The notes under the pieces: model-generated
Database searches by the model: none
Seen by the model: only the letters and a program-made list of their open reading frames with translations
What the model was told of the DNA's origin: nothing
From: Aurantimonas aggregata
GTDB lineage: Bacteria; Pseudomonadota; Alphaproteobacteria; Rhizobiales; Rhizobiaceae
DNA: 41,635 bases
Reading direction: 5' to 3'
NCBI RefSeq assembly: GCF_010500835.1
Contig: NZ_JAAAMJ010000025.1
Coordinates: forward strand, 1-41,635
Translations under genes and position numbers: made by a program
In this document: positions 7,878 through 15,898 of the stretch, piece after piece
How the letters are laid out: each line of letters starts with the position of its first letter
Numbering within the stretch: the stretch's first letter is position 1

Positions 7878-9937
7878 GCCCACAGCCTCCGCCCATCCCG
7901 GCCGAGCGGTGCAGGCAATGGCTGCAAGGATGCCAGCCGGTCTTTTTCCAGCGGACCCTCTTCGCTGCTCAGCCAGGCATGGAGATCGCTCAGGCCTTCC
8001 TGCCAGCCGATCTTCGCCCGCCAGTCGACTGCCTCCGTCAGCTGCCTCGTATCGGCGACGAAATAGGTCTGGTCGCCCTGGCGTGTGTCGCTGTAACGGA
8101 TGGCGAGATCGCCGCCGACCAGGTCCGAGATCACCGCCAGGACGGTCCTGAGACTGACCGCGTTGTCGGGGCCGCCGCCGAGATTGAAGGCGCGGCCCTG
8201 CACGGTATCGATGTTCGCCAGCAATGCCCGGTAGGCGGCCACGGCATCGGCCACATGCAGGATGTCGCGCACCTGCTTGCCGTCGCCATAGATGGTCAGC
8301 CCCTCGTCGCGCAGCGCCCGGATCAGGAAATGGGCGACCCATCCCTGGTCCTCCGTACCGAACTGCCGCGGACCGTAGATGCAACTCATGCGCAGCACTG
8401 CCGTCGGCAGGTCGTAGGATTTCGCGTAATCCAGCACGTACTGGTCGGCGACGCCCTTGGAGCAGCCATAGGGCGTGCAGAAATCGAGGCGTCTCGCCTC
8501 GCTCACGCCGTGCGCGGCGATGTCGTTGTCGGCCGGCGCGTAGCGGTCGGCCTCCTCCTTCATCGCGAGATCGGCGAGGTTGCCATAGACCTTGTTGGTG
8601 GAGGCGAAGATCACCGGGGTCTTGCGCCCGGAGCGCCGGACAGCCTCCAGCACGTTGAGCGTGCCGCGCGCGTTCACCTCGAAATCGGCCATGGGCTGTT
8701 CGAGACTGGTGGTGACGGCGACCTGGGCGGCGAGGTGAAACACCGCGCCGGCGTCCTGGAGCACGTCGCGCAGGCTACCCTCATCCCGCACGTCGCCCGG
8801 CTGCCAATGGACCCGTGTGCGATGGCGATCCCTCAGCCACGCCAGATTGCGCTCGACGCCCGGCCGGCTGAGATTGTCGACGACGACGACGTCACGACCC
8901 TCGGCCAGGAAGCTCTCGGCGATGTTGCAGCCGATGAACCCGGCGCCCCCCGTGACCACGATCGGCTCAGCGCCGCGCCGCAGGTGCGGTGCGGCGAGCG
9001 CCATCGTCTGGCGAACGGCCGCAACGCCGCCCTGCGACAGGAGGCGTCCCAGGAGCTTCGGCTGACCTGCCGCGTCGACGACGCCCATGTGATAGTGGCG
9101 GTCGTCGAAGCGAAGACCCTCCTGCACCGCCACATCGGGCTGGACGTCCTGCCAGCCATACCAGTAGAGGCGTTCCGCCGGAGCCCTCAACGCGGTGAGG
9201 AAGCTTTCCGCCTGCTTCGCCTCGTCGTGCCGCCACGTCGCGTAGCCCGCTTCGGTAATCCAGATTTCGGCTTCAGGGGCAAAATGTTCGAGGATGGCGC
9301 GCGTCTGTCCGACGAGATCGTCCCAGCCGCTCCAGGTGCTGTTCTCGCTGTCCCACGTGCCCGGAAAGCCGTGCAGGCCGACGACGTCCATCTTCGCCAG
9401 CAGTCCGCGCTCGCCTAGCAGATGCAGCAAGTTTGCGTCGAAGGGGCTGAGGCCCCCGAGCACCGTCTTGTAGCCCCGTTCCTGCGCCCAGTGGGCGGCG
9501 GCGCCGACCATCTCGCAGAACAGCGCCCAGTCGGGGTCCTGGCGCCAATCCCAGTCCAGAAGGTTGTTCGGCTCGTTCCACAACTCGACGGCGGTGAAAT
9601 GCTCGCCGTACCGCGTCAGCACGTGGTCGACGAAGTCCGCGAAGTCCAGCAGGCGGTGAGGCGGGCCGGCGGAGGTGCCCGTTCGCGAGAGCGACGGGGG
9701 AGTGTAGTGGACACAAGGCAGAAGCTCGAAACGCTCTGCGATCTTCGGGATCAGCCAGTCGTACCACGCGGGCCCTTCCGGCTGATGATACTCCGCCCAG
9801 GAGAGGTGGGTCCGCACGTAACGCGCCCCCGCGCGCTCCATAGCGTCGAGGGCTTTCTGCGTACGCTCGTACTCGCCAGGGCGGAACCACTCGGCAAAGC
9901 CGTAGAACTTGTCCTGACCGGCGGGACCCTCCGTCAT
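7874..9937 (-). CDS. Fusion of clan GH-A glycoside hydrolase-like domain with NDP-sugar epimerase
   Basis: A 687-residue protein with two enzyme-like halves. Residues about 10-310 form a TIM-barrel glycosidase-like domain (GH39-like). They include VELWNEPNN with the presumed acid/base Glu122 and WITEAGYAT with the presumed nucleophile Glu229, the classic clan GH-A pair. From about 325 an extended SDR begins with [15 protein letters not shown], has ASTNKVYG, Tyr490 and Lys494 in PYGCSKG, and SCIYGPRQFGTEDQG. It looks most like CDP-paratose 2-epimerase-type enzymes. No signal peptide is present, so the glycosidase half would be cytoplasmic, which is odd for a polymer-degrading enzyme. Start ATG 9937 overlaps the upstream stop (ATGA). 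The longer open frame to 10012 is rejected because it runs into the upstream gene. Confidence 0.85.
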   Translation of the reverse strand: MTEGPAGQDKFYGFAEWFRPGEYERTQKALDAMERAGARYVRTHLSWAEYHQPEGPAWYDWLIPKIAERFELLPCVHYTPPSLSRTGTSAGPPHRLLDFADFVDHVLTRYGEHFTAVELWNEPNNLLDWDWRQDPDWALFCEMVGAAAHWAQERGYKTVLGGLSPFDANLLHLLGERGLLAKMDVVGLHGFPGTWDSENSTWSGWDDLVGQTRAILEHFAPEAEIWITEAGYATWRHDEAKQAESFLTALRAPAERLYWYGWQDVQPDVAVQEGLRFDDRHYHMGVVDAAGQPKLLGRLLSQGGVAAVRQTMALAAPHLRRGAEPIVVTGGAGFIGCNIAESFLAEGRDVVVVDNLSRPGVERNLAWLRDRHRTRVHWQPGDVRDEGSLRDVLQDAGAVFHLAAQVAVTTSLEQPMADFEVNARGTLNVLEAVRRSGRKTPVIFASTNKVYGNLADLAMKEEADRYAPADNDIAAHGVSEARRLDFCTPYGCSKGVADQYVLDYAKSYDLPTAVLRMSCIYGPRQFGTEDQGWVAHFLIRALRDEGLTIYGDGKQVRDILHVADAVAAYRALLANIDTVQGRAFNLGGGPDNAVSLRTVLAVISDLVGGDLAIRYSDTRQGDQTYFVADTRQLTEAVDWRAKIGWQEGLSDLHAWLSSEEGPLEKDRLASLQPLPAPLGRDGRRLWA

Positions 9938-11037
9938 GCCACGAGGCCTCGTGCTTCGAGGTGCTTGCGCATTTCGTCGTTGCGATCGGTGACTTCCTGC
10001 TGCGCCACCCACTCCGCGAGTTCTCCGAGCGAATCCTCCAGCGTGTGGCGCGGCTCGAAACCGAGCAGCGCGCGCGCCTTGGTGATATCGGAGAAACAGT
10101 TGCGGATGTCGCCCGACCGCGCCTTCATCATGATTTCGGGTTCGACCGGGCTGTTCATCGCCTGCGCCACCATGCGGGCGACGTCGGTGACGGAGTAGGA
10201 TCGGCCGCTGCCGATGTTGATCGTCTGGCCCTTCGCCTCGGGGCGCTCGAGCGCCAAACGGAACGCGCGCGCGACATCGCGCACATGCACGAAATCGCGG
10301 CGCTGAAGCCCGTCCTCGAAGATCGTCGGGGCCTGTCCGTTGGCGATGCGGGAGGAGAAATTCGCAAGGACGCCGGTATAGGGGTTGGACAGTGCCTGTC
10401 CGGGGCCGAACACGTTGAAAAGCCGCAACGCCACCGCGTCCACCTTGTAGGCGTTCGCGAAGATCAGGACCGACTGCTCCTGGAAGTACTTCGTCAGCGC
10501 GTAGATCGAGGCAAGATCCACCGGTTTCGTCTCGTCAGTGGCGACCGGGCGCAGCACGCCGCCGTCGGGACCGAGGACGTCCCAGCGCCCTGCGGCGATG
10601 GCCGCCGGATCGCGGCGCGCATTGTCCACCACCTTGCCGGCCTCGGTCTCGTAGCGTCCCTCGCCATAGACGCTCATGGACGAGGCGACGACGACGCGCC
10701 GGACAGGCTGCTCGATCAGTTCCTGGAGAAGCACCGCCGTGCCGACGTCGTTCGTGCTGACGTAGCGCTCGATCTCGTACATGCTCTGGCCGACGCCGAC
10801 TTCGGCGGCCAGGTGGACGACGCCGTCCACGCCGGAGAGCACAGCCCGTACGGTCTGGGCATCGCGGATGTCACCCTTACGGATCTCCACGCCTTCCAGG
10901 TCCACCGGCTGCCCGGCTCCATGGACCTGGTCGATCAGGGAATCGAGAACCCGGACCTCGTGGCCGTGATCGAGAAGTTCCTTGCAGACCTGACGTCCGA
11001 TGAAGCCGGCACCGCCGGTGACGAGAAAACGAGACAA
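9934..11037 (-). CDS. NDP-sugar 4-epimerase-like SDR
   Basis: A 367-residue extended SDR. It has the glycine motif TGGAGFIG (7-14), SSMSVYG (119-125) and Tyr179/Lys183 in IYALTKY. The sequence NVFGPGQALSNPYTGVLA and an unusually long insert after VYGEG recall dTDP-L-rhamnose 4-epimerase and related 4-epimerases, but the exact substrate is not fixed. The start is TTG 11037, supported by a clear GAGGAG seven bases upstream. The next gene starts within its stop. It lies 112 bases after the UDP-glucose dehydrogenase and could head a translationally coupled block running down to the decarboxylase. Confidence 0.8.
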   Translation of the reverse strand: MSRFLVTGGAGFIGRQVCKELLDHGHEVRVLDSLIDQVHGAGQPVDLEGVEIRKGDIRDAQTVRAVLSGVDGVVHLAAEVGVGQSMYEIERYVSTNDVGTAVLLQELIEQPVRRVVVASSMSVYGEGRYETEAGKVVDNARRDPAAIAAGRWDVLGPDGGVLRPVATDETKPVDLASIYALTKYFQEQSVLIFANAYKVDAVALRLFNVFGPGQALSNPYTGVLANFSSRIANGQAPTIFEDGLQRRDFVHVRDVARAFRLALERPEAKGQTINIGSGRSYSVTDVARMVAQAMNSPVEPEIMMKARSGDIRNCFSDITKARALLGFEPRHTLEDSLGELAEWVAQQEVTDRNDEMRKHLEARGLVA

Positions 11038-11149
11038 ACGCTACTCCTCTGATCTGTTGGCAACCCTGCGCGACGATCGATGGCGGATAGGCAAGGCAGG
11101 ATCTGGTGCAGGCTTCCCTCCAGGAAACCTTTCGGACCGAATCGCCTCG

Positions 11150-12622
11150 TCAGCTCAATGCCACTCGGCTGTCCCCGACTGCTCGACGACGTTCCCGCCG
11201 GCCCGGAACGGTACGTTCCGGCTGCAGAGCGTGGTCGGGGGCGAGGGCGGGGGCGGAGCCGATCGGATGGTAGAGGAAGCCGGCCTTCGCCATCGCCTCG
11301 CGGGCATAGAGATTGCGAAAGTCGATGAAGGTCGCGCCCCTCATGCTGCGCCGCGCGGCCACGAGGTCGATCATGCGGAACTCGGCCCACTCCGTCAGCA
11401 GCACCACGGCATCGGCCCCTTCCAGAGCTGCGGCGAGCGAGGATGCCTGGCGCGCCAATTCCAGCTCCGCAACGCCATCGGCAGCAACCTGCGGATCATA
11501 GAAGCGGACTTCTGCACCAGCCGCGACAAGGGCCGGGATCAGGCGGAGAGCGGGCGCTTCGCGCAGATCGTCCGTGTCCGGTTTGAAGGCGACGCCGAGG
11601 ACGGCGATCGTCTTGCCGGCGCACGAGCCCAGTGCGTCGGCCACGCGGGACGAAAGGCTCTCCTTGCGGTCTTCGTTGATCGCGACCACCGCCTCGACCA
11701 GGCGCTGAGGGCGGCCCAGCCTGCGGCCGATATCGACGAAGGCCCGCGTGTCCTTCGGGAAGCAGGAGCCACCAAAGCCCGGGCCCGGCTGGAGAAAACT
11801 CGGGCCGATCCGGGCGTCCAGGCCGATGCCGCACACGACGTCGCGGACGTCGCCGCCGGCTGCCTCGCACAGATCGGAGACCTCGTTGGCAAAGGCGACC
11901 TTCATGGCCAGAAAGGCATTGGCGGCGTACTTTATCAGTTCGGCGTTTTCCGGCGAGGTGAAGAGAACCGGCACGTCCTGTTCGACGAAACTCCGATAGA
12001 TCCTCTCCATGCCAGCACGGCCGGCGTCGTCGTGGCAGCCGACGACGATCCGGTCCGGGCGCAAGAAATCCTCGACTGCCCGTCCTTCGCGCAGGAATTC
12101 CGGGTTCGAGATCACCGAGAACGCCAGTCCCGGGCGCTGGTCCGAGACGATCGTCCGGATGGCCTTGTTGGTCCCGGCAGGTACGGTCGACTTCACCACC
12201 AGGCAGGCACCCGGCCGCAATTGCGGGGCCACCATGCGGGTCGCCTCGAAGATCTGGGTAAGGTCGGCCTCGTCGCTCCCCGGCAGGGACGGGGTGCCGA
12301 CAGCCAGAAAGACGAAGTCGGCTCGTGCGACGGCCGCCGGCCCGAACGTGTCGAAGCGCAGACGACCTTCGGCGATTTGCCGACCCATCAGCTCATCAAG
12401 GCCCGGCTCGTAGATCGGGCTCCTGCCGGCCTGCAAGGCGGCAATGCGCTTGGCATCGGTATCCAGGCAGAGAACGTCGAAGCCGAGCTTTGCCAGACAC
12501 GTGCCGGTAACAAGGCCGACGTAACCGGCTCCAATCATGGTGATGCGATAGGCGGAGATGCTATTTCTGCTGGGATCGGGCGAGGTTGTATCTGCTTCGG
12601 CCTCCGGAAAGAGCAGATTCAT
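11150..12622 (-). CDS. UDP-glucose 6-dehydrogenase (minus-strand operon copy)
   Basis: A 490-residue UDP-glucose/GDP-mannose dehydrogenase that oxidises UDP-glucose to UDP-glucuronate with two NAD. It has an N-terminal Rossmann motif IGAGYVGLVTG (about 30-40), NPEFLREG, the KYAANAFLAMK middle domain, the catalytic Cys287 in GGSCFPKD, and the C-terminal VLGVAFKPDTDD domain. A 28-residue N-terminal and a roughly 40-residue arginine-rich C-terminal tail extend the usual length of about 440. The next genes in the same direction can turn its product into UDP-xylose. ATG 12622 is preceded by only a weak ribosome-binding site, so an internal start near residue 29 is possible but would cut close to the Rossmann strand. 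Confidence 0.9.
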   Translation of the reverse strand: MNLLFPEAEADTTSPDPSRNSISAYRITMIGAGYVGLVTGTCLAKLGFDVLCLDTDAKRIAALQAGRSPIYEPGLDELMGRQIAEGRLRFDTFGPAAVARADFVFLAVGTPSLPGSDEADLTQIFEATRMVAPQLRPGACLVVKSTVPAGTNKAIRTIVSDQRPGLAFSVISNPEFLREGRAVEDFLRPDRIVVGCHDDAGRAGMERIYRSFVEQDVPVLFTSPENAELIKYAANAFLAMKVAFANEVSDLCEAAGGDVRDVVCGIGLDARIGPSFLQPGPGFGGSCFPKDTRAFVDIGRRLGRPQRLVEAVVAINEDRKESLSSRVADALGSCAGKTIAVLGVAFKPDTDDLREAPALRLIPALVAAGAEVRFYDPQVAADGVAELELARQASSLAAALEGADAVVLLTEWAEFRMIDLVAARRSMRGATFIDFRNLYAREAMAKAGFLYHPIGSAPALAPDHALQPERTVPGRRERRRAVGDSRVALS

Positions 12623-12957
12623 CGCCGCTCACCACCAGCATGCACGAGGACGGGGTAATCGGATGAAGCAATGCGCATAGGGCTTCCCTGCTACTCACTC
12701 ATTCATTGCTTGCGGCTTCGGCGCCTCGCTGATCGAGCGCTTCCCTGAACCATGCCACGACGACCAATCAGCTAGGCAGCGGCAGCAGCAGGGGAAGATG
12801 CTGCTTCCGAAAGGATTGGCAGCAGGCTACGGATCTTTTCCAGAGGCCGATCGGCGGTTGCCGCCCCCGCGCATCTGATGGGCCTGGGCCCGTCGTATCG
12901 ACACGGGCGGCCTCGGTAGCGCTTCCGTAAAGCCCAGGCAGCGCCGGTCGGCCGCCG
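12623..12957. other. 335-base gene-free stretch before the UDP-glucose dehydrogenase
   Basis: I see no gene here. It follows the alcohol dehydrogenase stop and precedes the dehydrogenase start on the same (minus) strand, so it should hold a promoter for the large operon. Two G+C hairpins, GGCGG-TTG-CCGCC at 12853-12865 and GGGCC-TG-GGCCC at 12880-12891, lie 67-105 bases past the alcohol dehydrogenase stop. Neither is followed by a T run on the minus strand, so they are weak terminator candidates at best. Confidence 0.4.
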
Positions 12958-13911
12958 TCAGATCGTCACCAGCGCCTTCATGAAACCGTCCGGACGGTCG
13001 CGGGTCATGTTCAGCGCTTCATCGAGGCGTTGCAGCGGAAAACGGTGCGTGTAGAGCGAGCCCGGATCAAGGCGGCCGCTTGTGACCGCCTCGACCGCTG
13101 CCCCAATCCCGTCGACGTAAACCTTCGGGTCGCGCTCATGAGCGTTGATGACGTCGAGACCGCGCCAGTTCCATAGCTGCATGTTGACCTGGCGCGGACC
13201 GTCCTGATGATAGCCGGCGATGACGAGACGCCCCCGCTCGGCGGTGAGTTCGCCGGCAAGGTCGAGCGGCCACTGCTTGCCGACGGCCTCGATGACGCGC
13301 TCGCACATGGTCCCGCCGGTGAGTTCGCGAACTTGTTCGATGATCTGGTAGTGATCCAGCATTGGGATCGTCTCGGCCGCACCCATTCGGCGCGCCGTCT
13401 GCAGCGCATAATCACGCCGCGAGATCGCGATCACCCGCGCTCCCGCCTCGGCGGCGAGGCGGGTGAGGATCGCACCGAGAAATCCGATGCCGATGATGGC
13501 CACTGACTGACCCGCCCGGATGTCACTGCGGCGAAAGATGTTCATCGCGCAGCCGAGCGGTTCGCCGGGGAAGGCTTGCTGGCCCAGTTCCGGCGGCAGC
13601 CGCACCACCGAACTTGCGGGACCAACGTCGTAGCCGGCGTAGCTGTTGTAGAAGAGGGCCGAGACCCGTTCTCCGACCGCCACGTCGCCCACGTCCTTCC
13701 CGACCGCGTCGACGATGCCCCAGCCTTCGTGCCCCAGCCCGCCCGGGGCGGTCGGGAACTCCATCCACTCCGGCCCCGCCCAAGGCGTGAGATTGGACGC
13801 GCAAACCCCGCAGCCTTCCAGGCGCACCCGCACCTGATCAGGCGCCGGCAGCGGCAGCGGCACCGTTTGAATCTCCACACGCCCGGCACCGACAACCACG
13901 GCCGCCTGCAT
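12958..13911 (-). CDS. Zinc-type medium-chain alcohol dehydrogenase-like oxidoreductase
   Basis: A 317-residue MDR-family protein. The N-terminal GroES-like domain has Cys37 in GCGVCASN and the GHEGWG pair (His61/Glu62), the usual catalytic-zinc ligands. The cofactor domain has AIIGIGFLGAILTRLAAEAG. The four-cysteine structural-zinc loop of classical alcohol dehydrogenases is absent, as in many sugar- or polyol-active relatives. ATG 13911 is chosen because GGAGAG stands six bases before it; a TTG nine codons earlier is less likely. It lies upstream of the glycan operon, separated by 335 bases. It may act on a sugar intermediate of that pathway, but the sequence does not show the substrate. 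Divergent from the small gene pair at 14160. Confidence 0.8.
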   Translation of the reverse strand: MQAAVVVGAGRVEIQTVPLPLPAPDQVRVRLEGCGVCASNLTPWAGPEWMEFPTAPGGLGHEGWGIVDAVGKDVGDVAVGERVSALFYNSYAGYDVGPASSVVRLPPELGQQAFPGEPLGCAMNIFRRSDIRAGQSVAIIGIGFLGAILTRLAAEAGARVIAISRRDYALQTARRMGAAETIPMLDHYQIIEQVRELTGGTMCERVIEAVGKQWPLDLAGELTAERGRLVIAGYHQDGPRQVNMQLWNWRGLDVINAHERDPKVYVDGIGAAVEAVTSGRLDPGSLYTHRFPLQRLDEALNMTRDRPDGFMKALVTI

Positions 13912-14148
13912 CGTCTCTCCGGTTTCCTTGGTGGTCAAATCGTCCTCGCTCGGCTTGCGGTTTCGGCGCCTCGGGCGGTCGCGGCAGTGCGCGGGCTTGC
14001 CAGGAACGACGCTGACTTTCAGCCGGCCTATCGTGCAGGCCCGTCGCGATCAACCGCGAGATGATCATCCGGCCAACGGTGCCGGCGCTGAGATATGCCC
14101 TCGTTGTGGAACCGGTTGCGCCACCTGCGACGTTCATCCTGTTCCATC

Positions 14149-14155
14149 GGAGGAG
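14149..14155 (+). promoter_or_regulatory. Strong ribosome-binding site for the small gene at 14160
   Basis: The heptamer GGAGGAG is nearly fully complementary to the 16S rRNA tail and ends four bases before ATG 14160. It fixes the start of a gene whose frame is otherwise open further upstream, to 14061. The 13912-14159 gap between the divergent genes should hold promoters for both directions; I could not pick -35/-10 boxes with confidence. Confidence 0.7.
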
Positions 14156-14159
14156 AAAC

Positions 14160-14348
14160 ATGTCGAATTCCGATCGAAATGGTCCCCAAGGCGGCAGCCC
14201 GGCGAGGAACTCTGCGCAAGGGCAGAAGAGCCGCGACGCGGCCCCGTCCCCCGGCATCGGTGAGGATCCCGCCCAAGACATCGATGAGACGTCGGCGGGC
14301 GGCCTTCACTTTCCCGACGACGATCAACCTGAGGAGCCATCGCCATGA
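14160..14348 (+). CDS. Small acidic, probably disordered protein (hypothetical)
   Basis: A 62-residue protein starting at ATG 14160 after a strong ribosome-binding site. It is rich in Pro, Ser, Gly, Asp and Glu, has no hydrophobic segment, and ends DDDQPEEPSP, so it is likely unstructured. I do not recognise a family. It overlaps the next small gene by four bases (ATGA), which argues that both are real and made together. Its neighbours on either side are an alcohol dehydrogenase-like gene (divergent) and a gene-poor stretch, so context gives no function. Confidence 0.6.
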   Translation: MSNSDRNGPQGGSPARNSAQGQKSRDAAPSPGIGEDPAQDIDETSAGGLHFPDDDQPEEPSP

Positions 14349-14521
14349 CCGTCGAAAGCATCATCCGTGAGGCCATTGTCGAAGAGCTCCGGCGTCAGGC
14401 CGAAAACAGCGGCTCGAAGCTCAGGGTCGAGGCGAGCGAGGACAAGATGACGATCAACGGTCCCGTCAATCTCGATGATCTCGTAATGGTCGTGATGGGG
14501 TCGGTGGCGGGAGGGCCGTAG
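14345..14521 (+). CDS. Small helical protein (hypothetical), second of an overlapping pair
   Basis: A 58-residue protein starting MTVESIIREAIVEELRRQAE and ending at TAG 14519-14521. The first 25 residues should form an amphipathic, charged helix. The rest has an INGPVNLDDLVMVVMG segment that could be a short strand-helix unit. Its start lies inside the stop of the preceding small gene, so translation is probably coupled. I do not recognise the family, and it is too short for a typical enzyme. It may be a binding partner of the acidic protein before it, by analogy with other coupled small gene pairs; this is inference only. Confidence 0.55.
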   Translation: MTVESIIREAIVEELRRQAENSGSKLRVEASEDKMTINGPVNLDDLVMVVMGSVAGGP

Positions 14522-14522
14522 C

Positions 14523-14735
14523 CTATGGAGCGACGCCATCGAGGAGGAACCCACCGGCGTTGGCCGGCGGGTATCTCCGGCGCCTCAAGGCGGCTGCGGC
14601 CGAGTCCATCCAGTCTCTGTGGCCCGACTCGTCGGCATAGGCCTTCTGGAAGAAAGTGTGCGCTTCCGGGGTCGCGACATCGTTCTTCGACGCGTGATCG
14701 CAAGCCATCTTGGTCTCGATCTCGTTCGCCGACAT
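14523..14735 (-). CDS. Possible small protein (hypothetical, uncertain)
   Basis: An open frame of 70 residues from ATG 14735, ending one base from the stop of the convergent plus-strand gene. The peptide begins MSANEIETKMACDHASKND and has a mixed, protein-like composition over its first 45 residues, then becomes arginine-rich. The frame is open upstream to 14900, so it could be the tail of a decayed longer gene. No ribosome-binding site is visible before ATG 14735. I do not recognise it. Confidence 0.25.
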   Translation of the reverse strand: MSANEIETKMACDHASKNDVATPEAHTFFQKAYADESGHRDWMDSAAAALRRRRYPPANAGGFLLDGVAP

Positions 14736-15349
14736 CGCTTTGAGAATGGTCTTGTCCGACGATGGGAGCAGGAAATAGACGCGCCGGGCAGAAGCCGATC
14801 CGTCCGCAGCCTCGACACCAGCGGATACAGCCCTTCTCGCTGGCTTTGTTCCCAATGCTGGCCGCCGCGGCGCACGGCCGAACACACTCCAACGCCACAC
14901 GGGAAAACTTCCCCCTCTCGGTGGCCATCTTTCCAGGAAATTTGATCATCCGCCTGAAGACACCGTCCTCTGGCGGGGATGGCGCGGCTCATCGACATCC
15001 AAATCGGACGTAATCTTCAGCACGGTAGGACTTGTCGGAAGCCGGCGGGGGAAAGAATTTTCGTTATCTGTTGCCGAGGCAGCACACGAGTTAACGGAAT
15101 CAGAACCTTATCGGCTACTGTTGACCAAGCGGGCCGCCGTTCTTGGCAGTTTGCACGCTATTGCGGTTCAGTGAACTGCATGGCACTGTTGCGCGGCGTT
15201 TAATAAGGCCGTCATGTAACGATGTTAGATGACGCTAGCGTGTGGTTTTATAAGAGCTTCGGTTCGCTCTTGAAAAAATCATCGACGTTAGCGGAAGTCT
15301 CTTCACGAAAAGTGCTGGCGCTTCGATAGGCGACGATAGGGGTACGGGG
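14736..15349. other. Long stretch without a convincing gene, A+T-richer towards 15350
   Basis: About 600 bases in which several short frames overlap but none looks coding. The last 300 bases become A+T-richer and contain regulatory-looking features: a 19-base palindrome at 15162-15180 and an AAGAGC/GCTCTT inverted repeat at about 15254-15273 with an eight-base loop. It probably carries the promoter and 5' leader of the secreted-protein gene that follows. Confidence 0.4.
15162..15180. promoter_or_regulatory. Operator-like 19-base palindrome
   Basis: The sequence TGCGGTTCAGTGAACTGCA is symmetric around base 15171, with a single mismatched pair (positions 15165/15177). It lies 170 bases before the secreted-protein gene in a non-coding, A+T-richer stretch. 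Its size and symmetry suit a homodimeric transcription factor. I cannot name the regulator from the sequence. Confidence 0.4.
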
Positions 15350-15898
15350 ATGAAATTCTTGAAGTTTGCGCTCATGACGAGCGCCACCGCGATGTTCGCG
15401 ACAGCTGGTCTCGCACAGGAGCGCGCCCCGCAGCAGCTTGAATGCGGGTGCTCTTCGCAGCCGCTCGCTGCAAGTGCCGGTGCAACTCTGGGCGTCGTGA
15501 CCTCGGCGACGAGCGACGTGCTGATGAGTCAGCCTGCGGGCCTCGCTGCAGCGAAGGCTGGTGCGCCGTTGTCTCTAGGTTCGCGCGTTGTGGCCGGACC
15601 AAAGGGCTCGGCGGCGCTTAGCCTTGGCAGTGATTGTCTCGTAAACGTCGCGGCGAATTCTGCTGTCACTGTCGCCGCATCCGAAGGTAAGCTTTGCGTC
15701 CGCACTGCGACCGTAACACAATTCGAGTCGACGACGCGCTTCGGTCAGCAGCAGGGCCCGGGTGATCAGCAGTCTCCGTCGGCGCCCATCGGCTTCCCAG
15801 AAGTTGCGGGCGGATTGATCGGCGTAGCCGCAGCCGCTTCAGTGATCACGGGGGTTTCGGACGACGACGACGACGAGAGCGTTTCCCTCGGCCGGTAA
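15350..15898 (+). CDS. Secreted FecR-like/SH3-like protein with acidic C-terminal tail
   Basis: A 182-residue protein. A signal peptide is clear: KFLKFALM, a hydrophobic core, and a cleavage-type TAGLAQE at about 20-25. After it comes a Cys-x-Cys pair (ECGCSS), then a segment DVLMSQPAGLAAAKAGAPLSLGSRVV...GSAALSLG resembling the FecR-type fold that senses or binds envelope glycans. A later hydrophobic stretch (GGLIGVAAAASVITGV) ends in a run of five Asp. It is thus exported and perhaps held in the envelope by the second hydrophobic segment. It has its own long leader and precedes the polysaccharide locus, so it may be a periplasmic accessory to it; this role is inferred from position. FecR-like similarity is from pattern recognition and is not strong. 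Confidence 0.7.
   Translation: MKFLKFALMTSATAMFATAGLAQERAPQQLECGCSSQPLAASAGATLGVVTSATSDVLMSQPAGLAAAKAGAPLSLGSRVVAGPKGSAALSLGSDCLVNVAANSAVTVAASEGKLCVRTATVTQFESTTRFGQQQGPGDQQSPSAPIGFPEVAGGLIGVAAAASVITGVSDDDDDESVSLGR

Noticed and set aside
7979-9418. 479-codon plus-strand frame opposite the glycosidase-epimerase fusion
   Set aside because: Antisense to an intact SDR and barrel domain; no family signature.
11000-12658. 552-codon plus-strand frame opposite the UDP-glucose dehydrogenase
   Set aside because: The minus-strand gene shows every family motif including the catalytic cysteine; the plus-strand product shows none.
12853-12891. Rho-independent terminator after the alcohol dehydrogenase-like gene
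   Set aside because: Two short G+C stems are present but neither is followed by a T tract on the minus strand, and one loop has only two bases.
14585-14998. Coding genes in the overlapping minus- and plus-strand frames between 14395 and 15013
   Set aside because: All have arginine/serine-rich, motif-free products; only the 14523-14735 frame is kept, at low confidence.
15254-15273. Terminator formed by AAGAGC/GCTCTT
   Set aside because: The stem is followed by A residues rather than T residues on the plus strand and by no T tract on the minus strand.
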